A stretch of DNA of 64,000 nucleotides from Acephala macrosclerotiorum (lineage: Eukaryota; Ascomycota; Leotiomycetes; Helotiales; Mollisiaceae), in the NCBI GenBank assembly GCA_014904845.1, contig MU119444.1, positions 23,227 through 87,226 on the forward strand, written 5' to 3'. Each line of letters begins with the position of its first letter. Positions within the stretch are counted from its first letter, which is position 1. Both the position numbers and the translations under genes were made by a program. The notes below the pieces were generated by a model that did no database searches, was not told where the DNA came from, and saw nothing but the letters and a program-made list of their open reading frames with translations. Positions 45,880 to 61,500 of the stretch are shown one piece after another.

Positions 45880-46195
45880 ATAGTAAAACGTTTTTCGTAT
45901 CACGCGTCGTGTTTTGCCTTTGACGATTCGAACTTTGAAATAATATAAAGTTTTTAATCGCATTTGTTTTACCGGCGCGAGTAAAAACGTTTTCTTTTTA
46001 CAATTTCTCTTTACGTGGAATTGAAACTGCTCTACGAAGAGTTTTATAGAGAACTTTAAACTACGAGAACGCTAAATATTAAAAGCGACACATTTTGACG
46101 TTTTTTAGTAAAACTTTGACGCAAAAACGTGTCGCAAATATCACGTTTTATTATGTAATCTCAAAGTAAACTATTTTTCTTTAGCGGGATATTTT
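45880..46195. other. Unassigned low-RIP island
   Basis: About 315 bases with normal C and G, including TCACGCGTCGTG, ACCGGCGCGAG and two spaced copies of a GTGTCGC/GCGACAC element (about 46083 and 46124). No reading frame or homology was recognised. It lies directly against the end of element A. Confidence 0.4.
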
Positions 46196-46489
46196 TAATT
46201 ATCGTTAAAAGTATATTAAAAAAATTCGAAATTAAAATTAATTTTATATAATAAAATAATAATTAAAAATTTATATTATTATTATTAAATTTAAAATATT
46301 AATAAAATAAAAATAAAAATTAATTATAAAAATATTAAATTTAATAATATTAAATTTTATTTATAAAAATTATTTAATTTAAATATTTAATAAAAATAAA
46401 ATTTAATTTTTATTTTATTTTATTTATTAATTATTCGTTTTAAAAATTAATATTAATATTTATTAATTTATGTATTATTTTAATTATAA

Positions 46490-47130
46490 ATAAAAAATAT
46501 TAAATTTAATCGAAATATTTAAATATAATAATTTGATTAATTTATTTAAAAATTTTACGATTTTATAATTTTAAAATAATATATAATCGTTTTAATAAAA
46601 AATATTAAAATTTTACGATTATAATTATAATTACAATTTTTATTTATTAATTAATTCAAATTTTATAAAATTTATAAATAAATTAAAATTCGATTAAATA
46701 TTTTAAATTTCAAATTTTAAATAATTTTATTAATTTGTTATTACGTAAATTAATAAAATTCGCGATTGTAAAATTATTTAAATATATTTTTATTTTAAAT
46801 ATTAAAATAATTATATAATATTCGAAAAAAATTAAATTTGTTTTTTTTAAAATTATATATTAAATAAAATAATTTATATTAATTAAATCAATTGTAATAT
46901 TTTAATATAAAAAACGAGAATTTTAAAAAAAAAAATTTTAAAATTATATATTAAATAAAATAATTTAAATTAATAAAATCGATTGTAATAATTAAATATA
47001 AAACGAAATTTTTTAAAAAAAAAATTTTAATATAAAATTTTATAATAAATACATTTTTATTTTAAATATTAAAATATTTATTTAATATTAAATATTTTTA
47101 TAATTATGAAATTTTCGAAAAATTTTTTAA
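46490..47130 (-). repeat. RIP-degraded copy of the ~1.1 kb unit
   Basis: Two successive tracts reading, in reverse complement, as the ~205-base subunits of the unit: CGATTTTATTAATTTAAATTA, then a TTATTTAATATATAATTTTAA segment. Nearly all C:G pairs outside CpG are gone. Confidence 0.5.
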
Positions 47131-49272
47131 TTAATAAAAATAAATATTATATAAAATTAAATATTATAATTAAAATATAATATTAATTAAAATTTAAATA
47201 TAATTTTATTATTTAATTTTAATTTTATATTACGTAAAAAAACTTGAAATCAAATAATATAATTTAATTTAATTTAATTTTTATATTGTAATTTTATAAA
47301 ATAAATTATTTTTTATTATATATATTATTTTTTTAACAAATAATAATAATAATAATTTATTCGTTTTAAAATTTTATATTTGTTTCAAAACGCGATTTTA
47401 ACGATTTTTTGTTTATTGTTTTATTTTTTTAATAATTAATATATTAATCGTATAAAATATTATTAAAATCGTATACGATTTTTAAAAGTTTTAACGAATT
47501 AAATATAAATATATTAACGATTTCGCATTTTAAATTATTGAAATTATTTAATTTATTATTTAATATTTTTTAAATTTTTATTTATTTCGTTTTAATTTTA
47601 TTTTTAAAATTATTTCGATTTTACGAAATATAAAAATTTTAATAAAATCAAAAAATATTTTTATTTCGAACGCGTAAATTTAAAATAAAATTAATTTTAA
47701 TACGATTTTTAAAAATTTTTAAAAATCTCGATATCGCGAAAAAAAAATATTCGATTTTTTTAAATTTGAAATAAAATATTAATCTCGTACAATTTTTTTA
47801 AATAATATTATAAAAGAAATATATAATCTCAATTTTATATCTCGAAAAAAAAATTTAAAAAAAATAATTAATTTATTATTTAAAATATTTAAAATCGAAA
47901 ATAATAATTAATATAATAATTAATAAAATAATTTTATATTCGAAATATTAATATAAATATAAAATATTATTTTTATTATTTTTATTCGCGATAATAATAA
48001 TAATAATTAAAATTTTACTAATAAAAGTTTTATTAATACAAAATAAAAACTAAAAAATATAAATTATTTTAATTCAAATTTAAATTTTTTTTATAATAAA
48101 AATAATTGTATTACGATCGAACAAAATATTTATTAGTACGATATTTATTTTTTCGTAAATTAAATTAAAAATAATACTATCGAATTATATATTTTAATCG
48201 TCAAATAAAATTTTTATATTTGTTTTAATAGTATAATTTTAATATAATATTTTGACGAATTATTCGAATTCGAAAAAAAAAAAACTCAAATTCGATCAAA
48301 ATAACGTTTTTATATAAATTAATACGTTTATTCGTAAATTTAAAATAATTTCGATTATAGTTTTATATAAATTTTTAAAGTAAATATATTCGAAAAATAA
48401 TATTCGTAATAAAAAAAAATGTTTAAAAATATATATTAAATATTATTCGTATTATGAAAATAATAAATTTTAATAAATTTATTTAATAATTATTTTAAAT
48501 TTTTAATAATATAAATTTAAAACTTTGTATATTTTTTTTAATATTAATTAAAATAATTTCAATTAAAATTTTTATAAAATAAACAATAATAAAAATACAA
48601 ATCTAAAAAAAAAATTTGAAAAAAAAAAAAAATTTTTTTTATTAAATTTAATAATAATAATAAAAACGATTTCGAATTCAAAAAATTAAATAATTTCAAT
48701 TTAATTTTTTATTAAAATTCAAAACAATTTAAATCGCAATTTAATTTTTTCGTATTTTATATAAATTTTTATTAGTTTTTTTTTTCAATTAAATTTTTCA
48801 ATAAAACAAATTAATTAATAATAAAAAATTATTATAAAAAATTATTTTATTATTATTAAAATTCAAACTCGCGTTATTAATATTAATAATAAAATTCGAA
48901 AAAATCGAAAATAATAAATTTATTTACAAATTAAACTTTTATAAAAATCAATAAAAATTTAATAATAATAATTATAAATTCAAATAATATTATTAATACA
49001 ATAACGTATATTAAATTGATAACGATTTTTATAATATTTTTATAGAAATTAAAATTAATTATAATAAAAAACTAAAAAAACAAAATTATTTTTTTATTGA
49101 AAAATTAAATTTTAATTGAATATAATTCAAAATTTCAATCGAAAAAAAATTTATTATCGATATAATTTATTTTATTAATATTATTAAAAAATTTTTTATT
49201 ACAAATATAAAAAAAAACTTTTTATTGAAAATTTAATTATTTAAATATATTTATAAAAACTTTTGTAATATT

Positions 49273-49507
49273 TGTTAGAACATTCGAAAACAAATCACGA
49301 AATACTAAGATTTTAATCTAGTATTAATAATTCAATTCTATTTGCTTTTTCTCAGAAGAGGCATTTCTCTACTTATATAATTAAATAGAATAAACGTAAG
49401 ATTAAAAAATAAACGTTAAAGCAATTATTGTCAAAAGCAATAGAAATCATAATTAAAATCATTTAATCGATCGCTTAAGCGATCATATAATTGAATCAAT
49501 ACTAGCA
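49273..49507. repeat. LTR of element C (left copy)
   Basis: Best preserved copy: it contains TTTGCTTTTTCTCAGAAGAG and the palindrome CGATCGCTTAAGCGATC (about 49468-49484). Confidence 0.7.
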
Positions 49508-52500
49508 ATTCTCTTTTTAAAAAAAAACGCTTTTTCCAATTTGTAAATTAAATACAAAGAAAAGTACTACCGCAATTATCAACGCACTATTTTACTATCA
49601 AATACTAAAAAGAAATCTGATCGTAAACCAATCGCTATTACATATTGTAATACTTAATCGATTAAATTAAACTTAAAAAAATTTCTCTAAACTCAATATT
49701 TATAATCTTCAAATCAATCGAAAACTCTATTCTCGAAAATACTAAAAATATCGAAAAATACTAAAAATACTAAAATAATAATTATATATATATTTTTTTT
49801 TTAATATTGTTTTTTTCAACAATCGCTTTTCTTACTATTTTTACTTTCACCGATTAATTTCTAAATTTCGAAACATTATACTTATTTCTGTATTTTAATA
49901 TTAAAGCGATTAATACTAACGAGCGATTCAAATACTTTATTAACATTGAATTTAATTATAATATCAATTGAATTATTGTCTCTAATAATTTATTAAATCT
50001 TTAAGAATTTTTTGCGTTTATACGATTATTTAATAACTATAATATCAATCATAAAACGCTTTTTTTTAATAATATCGAATTTGATTATACACTCGTAAAA
50101 AAAGAAAAAATCAATACAAATAATTACAAAAATTGAATTCAATTTAAATCGTTTTATAATAAAATTAAAAATAATAAAAATCGAGATTTTTATATCGATT
50201 TCTATTATTATTGCGTATAGTTTAAAAGTTAAAATAATACGAGTAATTTTTTTGCATTTCATTGAATTCTAATAAAGTAAATTGTTTCGCAAATCGAATT
50301 GTTTATTACTATAAGTCTCATTGTCAAAAACGACAATATATTCGATTTGCGAATTAAAATTTTTATTCATAGTAAAGAAATCGTTTACAAAAACGAAAAA
50401 TTTCATTGAATATAAATTTAAACAAAAAAATCGAAGTTTATAATCGAGATTGTTTATTTACTATTATAATCGTTTATTCAACGTTACAATTTACCTTTTT
50501 TCGAGATATTAATATTGAATTACTACCGATATATCGTACGCAATTTTCGATTAGTAAATAAAATTAATATATATTCTTCGAGTACGTTACTCGAAATATA
50601 TTTATTTATAAAAATCTAATTTCGAATTAATTAAATTTAAACGCTTATTTTACTTTTTTTGCGAAAATACAATTCTATTTTCGATTTTATTTACTATTAA
50701 TTTGCATTTATTAAATAATAGAAAAATATTCGATATAAAAAACTCTATAGATTTAATTAATAATTTGACTTTTTACAATTTAAAATCTTTTAATTCTATA
50801 AAAATTTAATCTCTTAAAATAAGCGTATTATCAATTTGTATACTGATTATTTCGAATAAAATATAATTACTTTTCGTAATAAATAAACAAAAATCGAAAA
50901 TTGAAAATTCTATCGAGAATTTGTTTTTATAATAAATACTATACGTTTTATATCAATATATTTCTATTTTCGAGATTTTATAAAAAAATTTAATTACTTT
51001 AAAAACGACGTTCAATAAAAGTTCATTTATTATTTTCTTCGAAAATCTAACGAAAATAATACGTACTAATAAAATTATTAATTACACATATATTTAAATA
51101 ATATTTCTTAAGTAAAAACTAATTTTTTTAAATTTAAAAAATAAAATTAAAACGATAATAATTCGTTAATTAACGCGTTAAATAATCGAAAATTAAATTA
51201 ATATTGTTTTTTTGTTTTTATCGTTGAATACTTAAATTATAAAACGAAATTTCTCGTATAAAATTACTATTTCTATATTTTTAATTTCATTTACTAGTTT
51301 TAAATCGAAAATTCGTTGATTATTAATTTTTTTCGAGTTATTGAAAATCAATTTAAAGACTTTTTTCGCGATTAATTTATCAATTTTTTTTTTATAAAAA
51401 ACTACAAATAAATCGCTTAAAATAATAATAATTTTTTTTGCGCGAAAATCTATAAATAATTATTTATTTTTAATTTTTTTCTCAATTAAATAAATTTTAA
51501 AAATTTTTATATTTATATAAATTATTATATAAATATATTCGTTAAAACTAAAAACGTAAAAAAAGATTTTTATTGCAATTTGAAATAAACGTAAATTTTT
51601 TTTCGAAGTATACGAGATTTTTTCGATCGAGCGAAATAAATTAAATATATTTTCTTTTATTTTCAAACTTTTTCTAGAGAAATTTGATTTTGAGTCTAAA
51701 TCTTCTAGTAAATTTTCTTTTAATAAATAATCTTTTGATTATTTTTCGAGTTATTTAAAATTTTAATAAAATAATTTTATTATAATACTACGAAAACTCT
51801 TTAATCTATTTAATAATTGTAATTAATATATCTCTTTATTTACTGTTAAAAACATATACAATTTTCTCTATTTTTTATTTTCTTTTCAAATAAATACATT
51901 TGAATTTAGAAATAAATCGATCAAATAATAATTCTATAAATTATTTTTTATTCGTAAAACGTTATTAATTTAACGAATAACGTAATATTTTCAAACTACG
52001 ATTATTACACTTTTTACTACTTTAATTTTAGCGACAATTAATACTATAAACGCGTTTTATTGTAATATTCGAAAATAAACACTAAAAACAAAAAATATAA
52101 AAATAATATCGTTCGATCTCGTTATATTATTGACTATTTTAATCGCTATTTGAAATCGCTTTTTTTTCTATAAATCAAAAAGTTTTTAAAATAATATATT
52201 ATACGTACGTTTTAATAGAACGTAATACTTCTTTATTAAATCAATCGAATTATAAATTTTTATCGATATAATTTTCAAATTAATATTTATATTTTTAACG
52301 TTATTACGAAATTCCTTAGAATTGAAATTCGTTCTAAGATTATAAATAGTAAATATTGATAATTTAAAGTAAACGTCAATTTAATACGCTCAAAAAGCGT
52401 TTTATATTTTTTTTATCAATATATCTACAAAAAATTTTACGATTTAAAATATTATAATTTCGTTTACGATTTAAAGTATTAATTTCTCGTCGATTTACAA

Positions 52501-55369
52501 TACGTTTAAATAAACAAAATAATTAAAATTATAATCGTTACACAATATAAATTTAAAACGATTAAAAAATTTATTATTTATTTAATATTATTAGTAGAAT
52601 TTTATTATTTTTTTAATTTTTTTAAAATTTATAAAATATTTTTTACGTTTTAATATTTACACGAATCTAACGATTGATAAATATTCGAAGTATTTATATA
52701 ATCGTTTAAATTTCGTTTCAATCAAATAATAAATAATAAAATCGATTTCTACTATAAAAATTTTACAATTACTATAAATTAAATTTTCGAGTAAATCAAA
52801 TAATATTTAAAGATATTTAAATATTTTAATAATAAATGTATGTCGTTTATTTCGAATAAATACGTTATTAAAATTATCGAATTTAATTCGCAATTTGTTT
52901 ATATTTTAAAAGTACAATAAAAAAAAGTACGTTTATTAGAATCACGTGAAACGTAATATGTTCAATTGGTATATCGACGTCGATAATCCCAAGAAATAAA
53001 ATTTCGTTGATTTCAAATTTGATTACTATTTTTTTAATTCTAAATTCGTTCAATTTGATGTTTCGAATTCGTTAAAGAATTAAATACTAATTTTCGTCGA
53101 CAATCGATCGTTAAACGATACTAATATCGATTATAATACTTATGAAAACGTTTAATATATAGTAACTCGTCAAATACGTTTTTGTATTAGTAAATATCAA
53201 AAGCGATTTCGATTGTATTGCGATATTCGATATCGTATAATAAATTAATTAACAATCGAATAATTCGATAATTTTAAATCTATTAATCGTACCGTAAAAT
53301 ATCATAAAATAATTAATCGATCGCGTAATATCGTTTTCGTGTAAATCTTTTTTTCTAGCAAATTCAACGACGAATTATTCGTATTTTTTTAACGATATCG
53401 AGATTTAATTTTTCGAATTTAATTACAAATTGAATTATTTTATTTTTATTGAACGATCTCGATTTTTTAAAGTCGTCGTACGCTTTTTTTCTTTTTTTTA
53501 ATGTATAGCGAGTATTTTAATAATTCGAATTTTTATAAACGAAATATTTTTTCTCGTTTTAATATGTTATCGATTTTTTGTAATTAATTTGATCGTTATA
53601 TCGAGTATTTTTATTGTAATATTTGTAGTCTACGAAATATAATCCGATTATATTTTAATAAACTTCTTTTTTTTTGACTATAAAAATTCTAAAAATTGTT
53701 TTTATTTTCGTTTAAAATAAAATCGCGTTATAAACGTTTTTATATATCGTTTAAAAATTCGATAAAAGTCGAAAAAGCGTTTAATAGTATTTTAATACGT
53801 TTCAACAAATGTAATAAAATTTGTTTCGTATAATAGTCTTTGTTCGTATATTCGAATGTAAATTAAACTGTTTTTAAATCAGTTTTTGACGCAATATCTC
53901 AAAGTATTCGAAAGTCGTTTTATTTAAATTTTACACTCGAATTAATACGAGTATAATCGTATTTTATCAATTAAATGTTCTATTTCGACGTTTTTCGATC
54001 TCGAAATTCGATTTTATAATTTCAATTATTTTATCAAAAAATAAATCTTTTTTAGCGAGTTTTTAATAATAAAACTCGCTAATCTCGTCGATAAATATAA
54101 TCGAAAACGCGTTATAATAATTCTTAAATTTAATATTTACTTTCAAATATAAATTTTCAAATACTTATATAAACATATTTAATAAATTTTTTTTTTGTAG
54201 TATTTGAATTTATTGTTATAAATTTTTATAAAAATAATTAATTTTCTATCGAAATTAAATACTATTTAATTCTCGCGATCGAAATTGTATATTGATTAAT
54301 TAAAATTTTTTGATAGTTTTTCAGTTTTTAGTAATAATAAAAACGACGAATTTCGTTTCGAATTCTCGTTTTTTAGTAGTAAATTTAGTAATAATATTTT
54401 ATTACGTTTTTAAAATTGTTTTTAAAGTATTGTATATTCGAATAATATCGTTTATTTTATAAAAAGTTTTATAGTAAGTTTTAGTGATTAAAAAAAAAAT
54501 TTAAAAGTACTAATATTATTTTTTTAATTTTTTCAATAGAAATAATAAAAAACGCTAATTTTTAAATTTGTTTTGTTTTTAAATCGATTGTATTTTTTTA
54601 TAAATTGAAGTTTTTTATTAAGTTTATTTTTACAATTTTTTTATGCGATTACTTTGATTGTTTTTTTTTATTTGTAATATTTATTAATATTTTTAAGATT
54701 TTAATAAATCGTTTTTTCGATATTTATATTTCGTTTATTCGTAAAATTTTATATAGTTTTTTTTTCGTGTTTTTATTTATTTTTTTTTCAAATATTTTTT
54801 TTGTTTATTCTAAAAATGTTTTTTTATATTTTACTTATAATTTATAGTCTCAATTATTTCTCGCTTTAAAATTTTGTATTTATTCTAATGTATATTGTAT
54901 CGAATCGAGAAATAAAAAAAATAATAAAAGAATCTTTCTTTGATTAAAGTCGTACTTTGAGAAAATATAATCGTACTTTCGAAGAATATTTTATCGAGTC
55001 GTATTGTGTTTAGTAAACATATTAATTCGATGAGTTTTTGTATTGAGCTCGTAAGAATTGTTTTTAGTATTGTTTAATAAATTATAATAAAATATTCGTT
55101 ATTAATACGCGATAAAGCGTAGAATAAAGAATTAATTAGTTTTAAGTCGAAGAAAACAAAGTAAGCGTAAGATTGCAATATTTTTTAGAGATTTAGTAAT
55201 CTTTTTTAATATAAGTAAAAACTATTTTCTTTTACGTTCAATTGAATTAATAGATTGCGTACAATTTGAATTTTTTTATTCGATCGATTTTATTCAATTG
55301 TTGCTTTTTCGTAAGTAATTTTATTACTTTATAATCGAACGAATTCAACTATTGATTAATATTGAAACG

Positions 55370-55594
55370 TTCGAAAATAAATTACGAAATACTAAGATTT
55401 TAGTTTAGTATTAATAATTCAATTTTGTTTGCTTTTTCTCAAAAAGAGCATTTTTTTACTTATATAATTAAACAGAGTAAACGTAAAATTAAAGAGTGAA
55501 CGCTAAAGCAATTGTTACTAAAAGCAATAAAAATTATAACTAAGATCATCTAATCGATCGCTTAAGTGATCACATGATTGAATCGATAATATTA
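55370..55594. repeat. LTR of element C (right copy)
   Basis: It aligns with 49273-49507 across its length. The palindrome is altered to CGATCGCTTAAGTGATC by one C-to-T change. Confidence 0.7.
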
Positions 55595-58500
55595 ATCGAT
55601 TTTATCAAATTTTTTTATTAAAAATCGAAAAAATTAATAAATATAATATTAATAATATATAGAAAATTAATAAATATAATAAATAAAAAACTATTTTTTT
55701 GATTTAATTATTTACAATAAATAATTTTATAATAAAATATATATATATAATAATAAAAATCAAATTAAAAATAAATAATAAATTATATAAAATATATATC
55801 GATTTTAATTATTTTCGTTTTTTAATCGATAAAAAATAAATTCGAATTAATTATAATCTCAAAAATCGTCGAATTAATAAAATTTAATAAACGAATTATT
55901 TTTATAATATATATATTCAAAATAATTAAAAAATAAAACGTATTTAACAAAATTAAAATTCGTATATAAATAATTAAAAATCTCGATTTTAAACTTTCTT
56001 TAAACAACGAATTTTTATATTTATACTAAGAAAAATTAAATTATAAAAATTGTATATTTATTATCGATTTATATAAAAATTTAATTATATCGATTTGAAT
56101 TTTTATAAAAAGTTTTTGTATTAAAAAAAAACTTTATATACGAAAAATATTATAATTTTATTTTGAAAAATTATTATAATATTAATTATATTCTTTTTAT
56201 TATTCAAAGATCGTTAATTTATATTCAATATTTAATACGTATATATTTATAACGTTATTGTGAATAAAGTAAATTTCGTTATTATTACGAATTCAAATTT
56301 TATCGATTTATTAATCAAATGAAAAATCAAATTAAAAATATATTAAAAATACGAAAAAAACGATTATTATATAATCGAATTAATTTCGAATAAAAATAAA
56401 CAAAATTCGAATAAAATTATTATATTCGCAAATAAAAAAATATTAAATAATAATTAATTATTTTTTAATAATATTATTAAATCAATTAATATTTTAAAAA
56501 TCGTATTAAAAATAGTATTTATATATACGTCGTAAATTCAAAGTTTGTAATTTAATTCGAGATTTTAATTAATAAATTTACAATTTATTAAATTAATAAA
56601 AATTTTATCGATTTTTTATTTGAATTATATATATTTATTTTATTAATCGAAAATTAATAAAATATAAAATTATTAATAATAAATATTTTATTAGTACAAA
56701 AAATTAAAAAATTATTAATAAAATATTCAATATTATATATAATAAAAATAAATTCGAATAAATAATTTAATTAATATTTTTTAATTATTTTATATTTATA
56801 ATTTAAAAAATAATTAAAAAATAATTATATTTTCATTTTATTATAAATATAAAATCTATTAATAAAACGACGATTTTTGACGCGTATTTAATATTATATT
56901 AAAAAAAAATTTCAAAATTTTTAAAAATATAATTTATATTATAATTATTAATAAATTAAATTTTTTTATTAATTTTTAATTCAAAAAATTTATTAAAATA
57001 AAATTATTATTATTAATTATTGCGATTTAAAACGTTTTAAAATAGTTTTTTAAAATTTTAAAAAAAAAATTATTTATATTCAATAAATTATAAATTTAAA
57101 ATTTTAATTATATTATTATTTTATTAATACTTTTATTAATAATATAATCGTTTTTTTAAAAATATTAAAAAAATATTTTTAATATTTATATAAGATATTT
57201 ATTTTATTTATAAAAATACGTTTATATTTATTTTTTTGATTATTATATAAACGAATTTAAAATATTTACAATCGAAAAACGAATAATAATAATTAAAAAT
57301 TTCGTTTTTTTAAAACTTTAAAAATTTTAAAAATATATTTAAAAATAGTAAATTAATTTTGATTTTATTAATAAAAATCTTTTTTAATTAATCGATTATT
57401 AATAGTACTAACAATTTACTAATAATACGTATAACGTAATAATTATATATTCAAATTTTTAATATTTGAATTTAAAATAATTACTAATAATAATAATAAG
57501 TTCAAAAAAATTATTATTATTTTAAAAAATAAAATTTGATTTTTTTTATTAATAGTATATATATTTTAATACGTTTTTATATGCACTAATAAAGATTTAT
57601 ACACTAGTAAAAATATATATATTAATGAAAATATATACGTTAACGAAAATATATATACTAGTAAAAATATAATCAATTAATTCGTTTTTAATATTTTTAA
57701 ATTAAAAAATATTATAATTTATAAAATAATAATTTTAATAAATAGTAATTATATTAATTTTTAAATAATATCGTATAATTTAATATAAAATTAAAATATT
57801 TGATAATTAAAATGAATTTTTTTATTATAAATATTTTTTATTATATTTTTTTTAAATATAAATTTTTTTGTAATTGTAATTTAAATCACTTTCGATTTTA
57901 TTTAATTATTTTATAAAAATTAATTTTTTAATTAAAATTTATTTAATATTATAAAAATCGATTTATTTTTTAATTATTAATTATTGTAATTAAATTGATT
58001 ATTATTATCGTATATTTGAATTTACGTTTATTTGAAATTGATTATTAAATTAATTATATTTTTGAAATCTTTTGAATTATATATTATATATTTGTTATAA
58101 TTTTTTTTATATTTATTTTAAGTATTAAAATTAATTTAAAAGAAATTCTTATTAGAAATTCTTTTGATTTTTTTAATAAAAATTTTTTAATTGCAATTTT
58201 ATAGAAAAATAAAATAAAATATTTTATTTTTATTGTTTTTAAAATAAATATTAATTTTTAATTTAAATTTTTTCGTAATATTTTATTTTATAATTATAAT
58301 TTGTATTAATTAATCGATTATAAAATTCAATATAAATTAAATTTACGTTTTTTTTTTTTTCAAATTAAAAACAAACGTTTAAAATTAATATTAATTTTAT
58401 TGTATTTATAATATATTAAAATATAATTTATTAAATTGAATATTTTAAATATTATTTTTTTTTGAATTGATTAAATAAACGCGATTCGTTTAATAAATAA

Positions 58501-61500
58501 TATTAATTCGATAAAATTATATTACTCGATAAATATTAAAATAAATAAATTAAATTTATTTTTAAATGCGAATTTATTATTATAATAATTATATAAAGAA
58601 ATTTTATTTGTATTGATATTATTTTTAGATTGATTATTTTTTAAAATCAATTAATCAAAGTATTATTTTTAAAACAAATAAAAAATATTTATTATTTTTA
58701 ATAATTAAATTTTTTTTATTTTTATTTTTTATATTATTTTTAAATAATTAAATTCGATTAATAAATATTAAATAATTATAATCAAAAACAAATTATATAT
58801 TATATTATTTTTTTTTATTAAATCTCGTCGTTTTTTAAATTAAATAAAAATTATTAATTATATATTTATTAAAAATAATCAAATATATTTTATTAAAATC
58901 TAGATTTTTTTTTAAATTTAATATCGTTTTTTTATACGAGTTTTTAATAATTTCGAAATTAATAATAATATTAATTATAAAAATTATTATTTTAAATTTT
59001 TTTTATTACGAATAAACGAGTATTAAATTATTTTTACGTAAATATAATTTTTTAATTATTTTTAACTTTATAAAAAAATATTAAATAATATTAAAATACT
59101 ACAAATATAAAAACAATAAAATTTATTATTTTTAATATCGAATTCAAAATATAATTTTCTATTATTATTTAATCGATATTATTATTTTATTATAAAAATA
59201 ATAATTATTAAAATTAGAACGATTATATAATCGAGAATTGAATTAAATTATTTTTTAGTTTTTAAAAAAGAATATTATTTTTAAATATTAATAAATTCGA
59301 AATTTTTTTTAAAATATATAATAAAAATATTATTCGTTTATTTTTTTTTATTTTAATTATAAAATATTAATTTAAACGTAAAATTTATTTTTATATTATA
59401 TTTTTAATTAATTTAAAAAAAATATAATATAATTAATAATTTTATTAAATTAAAAAATTTATTAATTTATTTTATTTATATTTTTTATATTTAATAAAAG
59501 AAAATTATAAATTATTTTATAAATATTTATTAAAATCTAAAATCGTTTATTATTAATTTAATTACGTATTTAATACGAATTAATAATAAATCGAGATAAA
59601 GTATAATTATAATATTTATTTTACGAATTTTTTTTTTTTTAATTCGTGAAATTTATAATTGTTTTTATTTTATTAATTATTTATTAAAAATTAATAATTG
59701 ATAATAATTTTCTCGAAAGTATATTCGTTTGATTTAAATTAAAATTACTATTAAAAATCGAATTAATTAATTATTTAATATATAGAAATCAAAGTATTAA
59801 TAAAAGAAATTTTATAAATCGAGTATATAATTATATCGCGTATTAATAGATTTTTTCAATAAAATCGAATTTTAAAATTGTTTTATAAATAATAAAATAT
59901 TTTATTTGAATCGTTTTCAAGTTTTATTTGAAACGTTTAAAATAAATTATAATCGTTATTTTGCGATTTGAATTATTCGAGTATACGTCGATTAAACGAT
60001 ATATAATTATTGAAAAAAAATAAAATAAAATAAAATATAAATTAAAATTTGTATTAAAAAAATAAATATTTTATTATTATATATTTAATTTTTGTAATTT
60101 GAATTATTATTATTTTAAAATATATTTTACGTATTTTATTTTGAATTTTATTGAAATAAATTAATATTTTAATAATAAAAACAATATATTAATAAAAGTA
60201 AATATATATTATATTATTTACTTTTTAATTTTATTGAAAATTTTTAAATATTTTCAAAAAATAATAAATAAAATCGAAAAACGTATAATTACGTACAATA
60301 TATTTAATTATTTAATAAAAATATATTATTATAAAAAAAAGAAAAAAAAATGTATTAATCAAAAAATACGTTTAAAAAAACTTTATTGTATATTAATATA
60401 AATTTAGTATTATATTATTAATAATAAAAATTCGAATAAAAAGTTTTTTTTTTAATAATATTTTTAATAATATTTTTAATAAATTGTTTTTATTTTATAA
60501 AATATAAAAAGAAAATCGTTATTTATTACAAAAATTTATTTTTATATTTTCGATTTTTATTATTGAAATATTATATAATATAATAATTTAATTTATTAAA
60601 TTATATTATTTTTTTATTAATTTTTTTTATATTATATTTTTTTGGAATTTTTCGAATTATTTTTAATTCGAAAATTAAATATTAATAATTTTAATTAAAA
60701 TTTGTAATAAATCGACTCGTTTATTTTTTTAAATATTAATTATATCGATATATTCGATTTGAAAATATTTTTGTATTTAATAATAATTATTACAAAAATT
60801 ATTATTTTTTTAATTTGACGTATATTTTAAAAATTTCAATTTTTCAATTTTAAAATTTATTTTATTTTTACTAATATACTTTTAATATTTAATACTCAAA
60901 AAAAACTATATAAAAAAATCGTATATTTACATAGAATTTTTCTTATAAATATTATATTTATTATTATCGATTTTTTTATTTCGCAATTTTATTCGATTTT
61001 TTTTAACGAATAAAATTAAAATTTTAATAAATTTTTTAAAATCGATTATTTTTCGAATTTTTAACGTTATTATCGTACTATTAAACTGGAGTTTAAAAAT
61101 ACGTATTTATATTAACTTATTTCAAATCAATTTTTAATAATCGAATAATATAATTTTAATAAATATAATTATTATAAAAATAATTTAAATTTTAATAAAA
61201 ATATATATTTTGAATTTCGTATTAAAAAAATAAAAAAATAAAATTTTATTATTTTACGATTTATATCTCGAGTATTTTATATAATTAATTATTTAATAAA
61301 ATTATTATTTTTATTTATTTATTCGAAAAATTTTTTATATACTTTATATCGAATTTATTAAAAATATTAAATCGTAAAATAAATTCAATATAATAATTCA
61401 AAAAATAAAATTTAAAATAATATTAATATACGTTTTTATTATTATTTATTATTTAATATTTAATAAACGTTTTTTTATTATAAAAAATACGAATAAAAAT

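Larger units (their letters stand above)
49273..55594. mobile_element. LTR retrotransposon C
   Basis: Direct repeats at 49273-49507 and 55370-55594 flank about 5.9 kb. The left copy begins TGTTAGAACATTCG and ends TACTAGCA, so both TG and CA ends are present; the right copy has RIP-type changes. The family is unrelated to A and B. On the minus strand each LTR has a TATATAAG box followed by a CT-rich stretch and a short tail, which resembles a fungal copia LTR. I therefore favour minus orientation. No open reading frame survives and no target duplication is visible. Confidence 0.7.
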
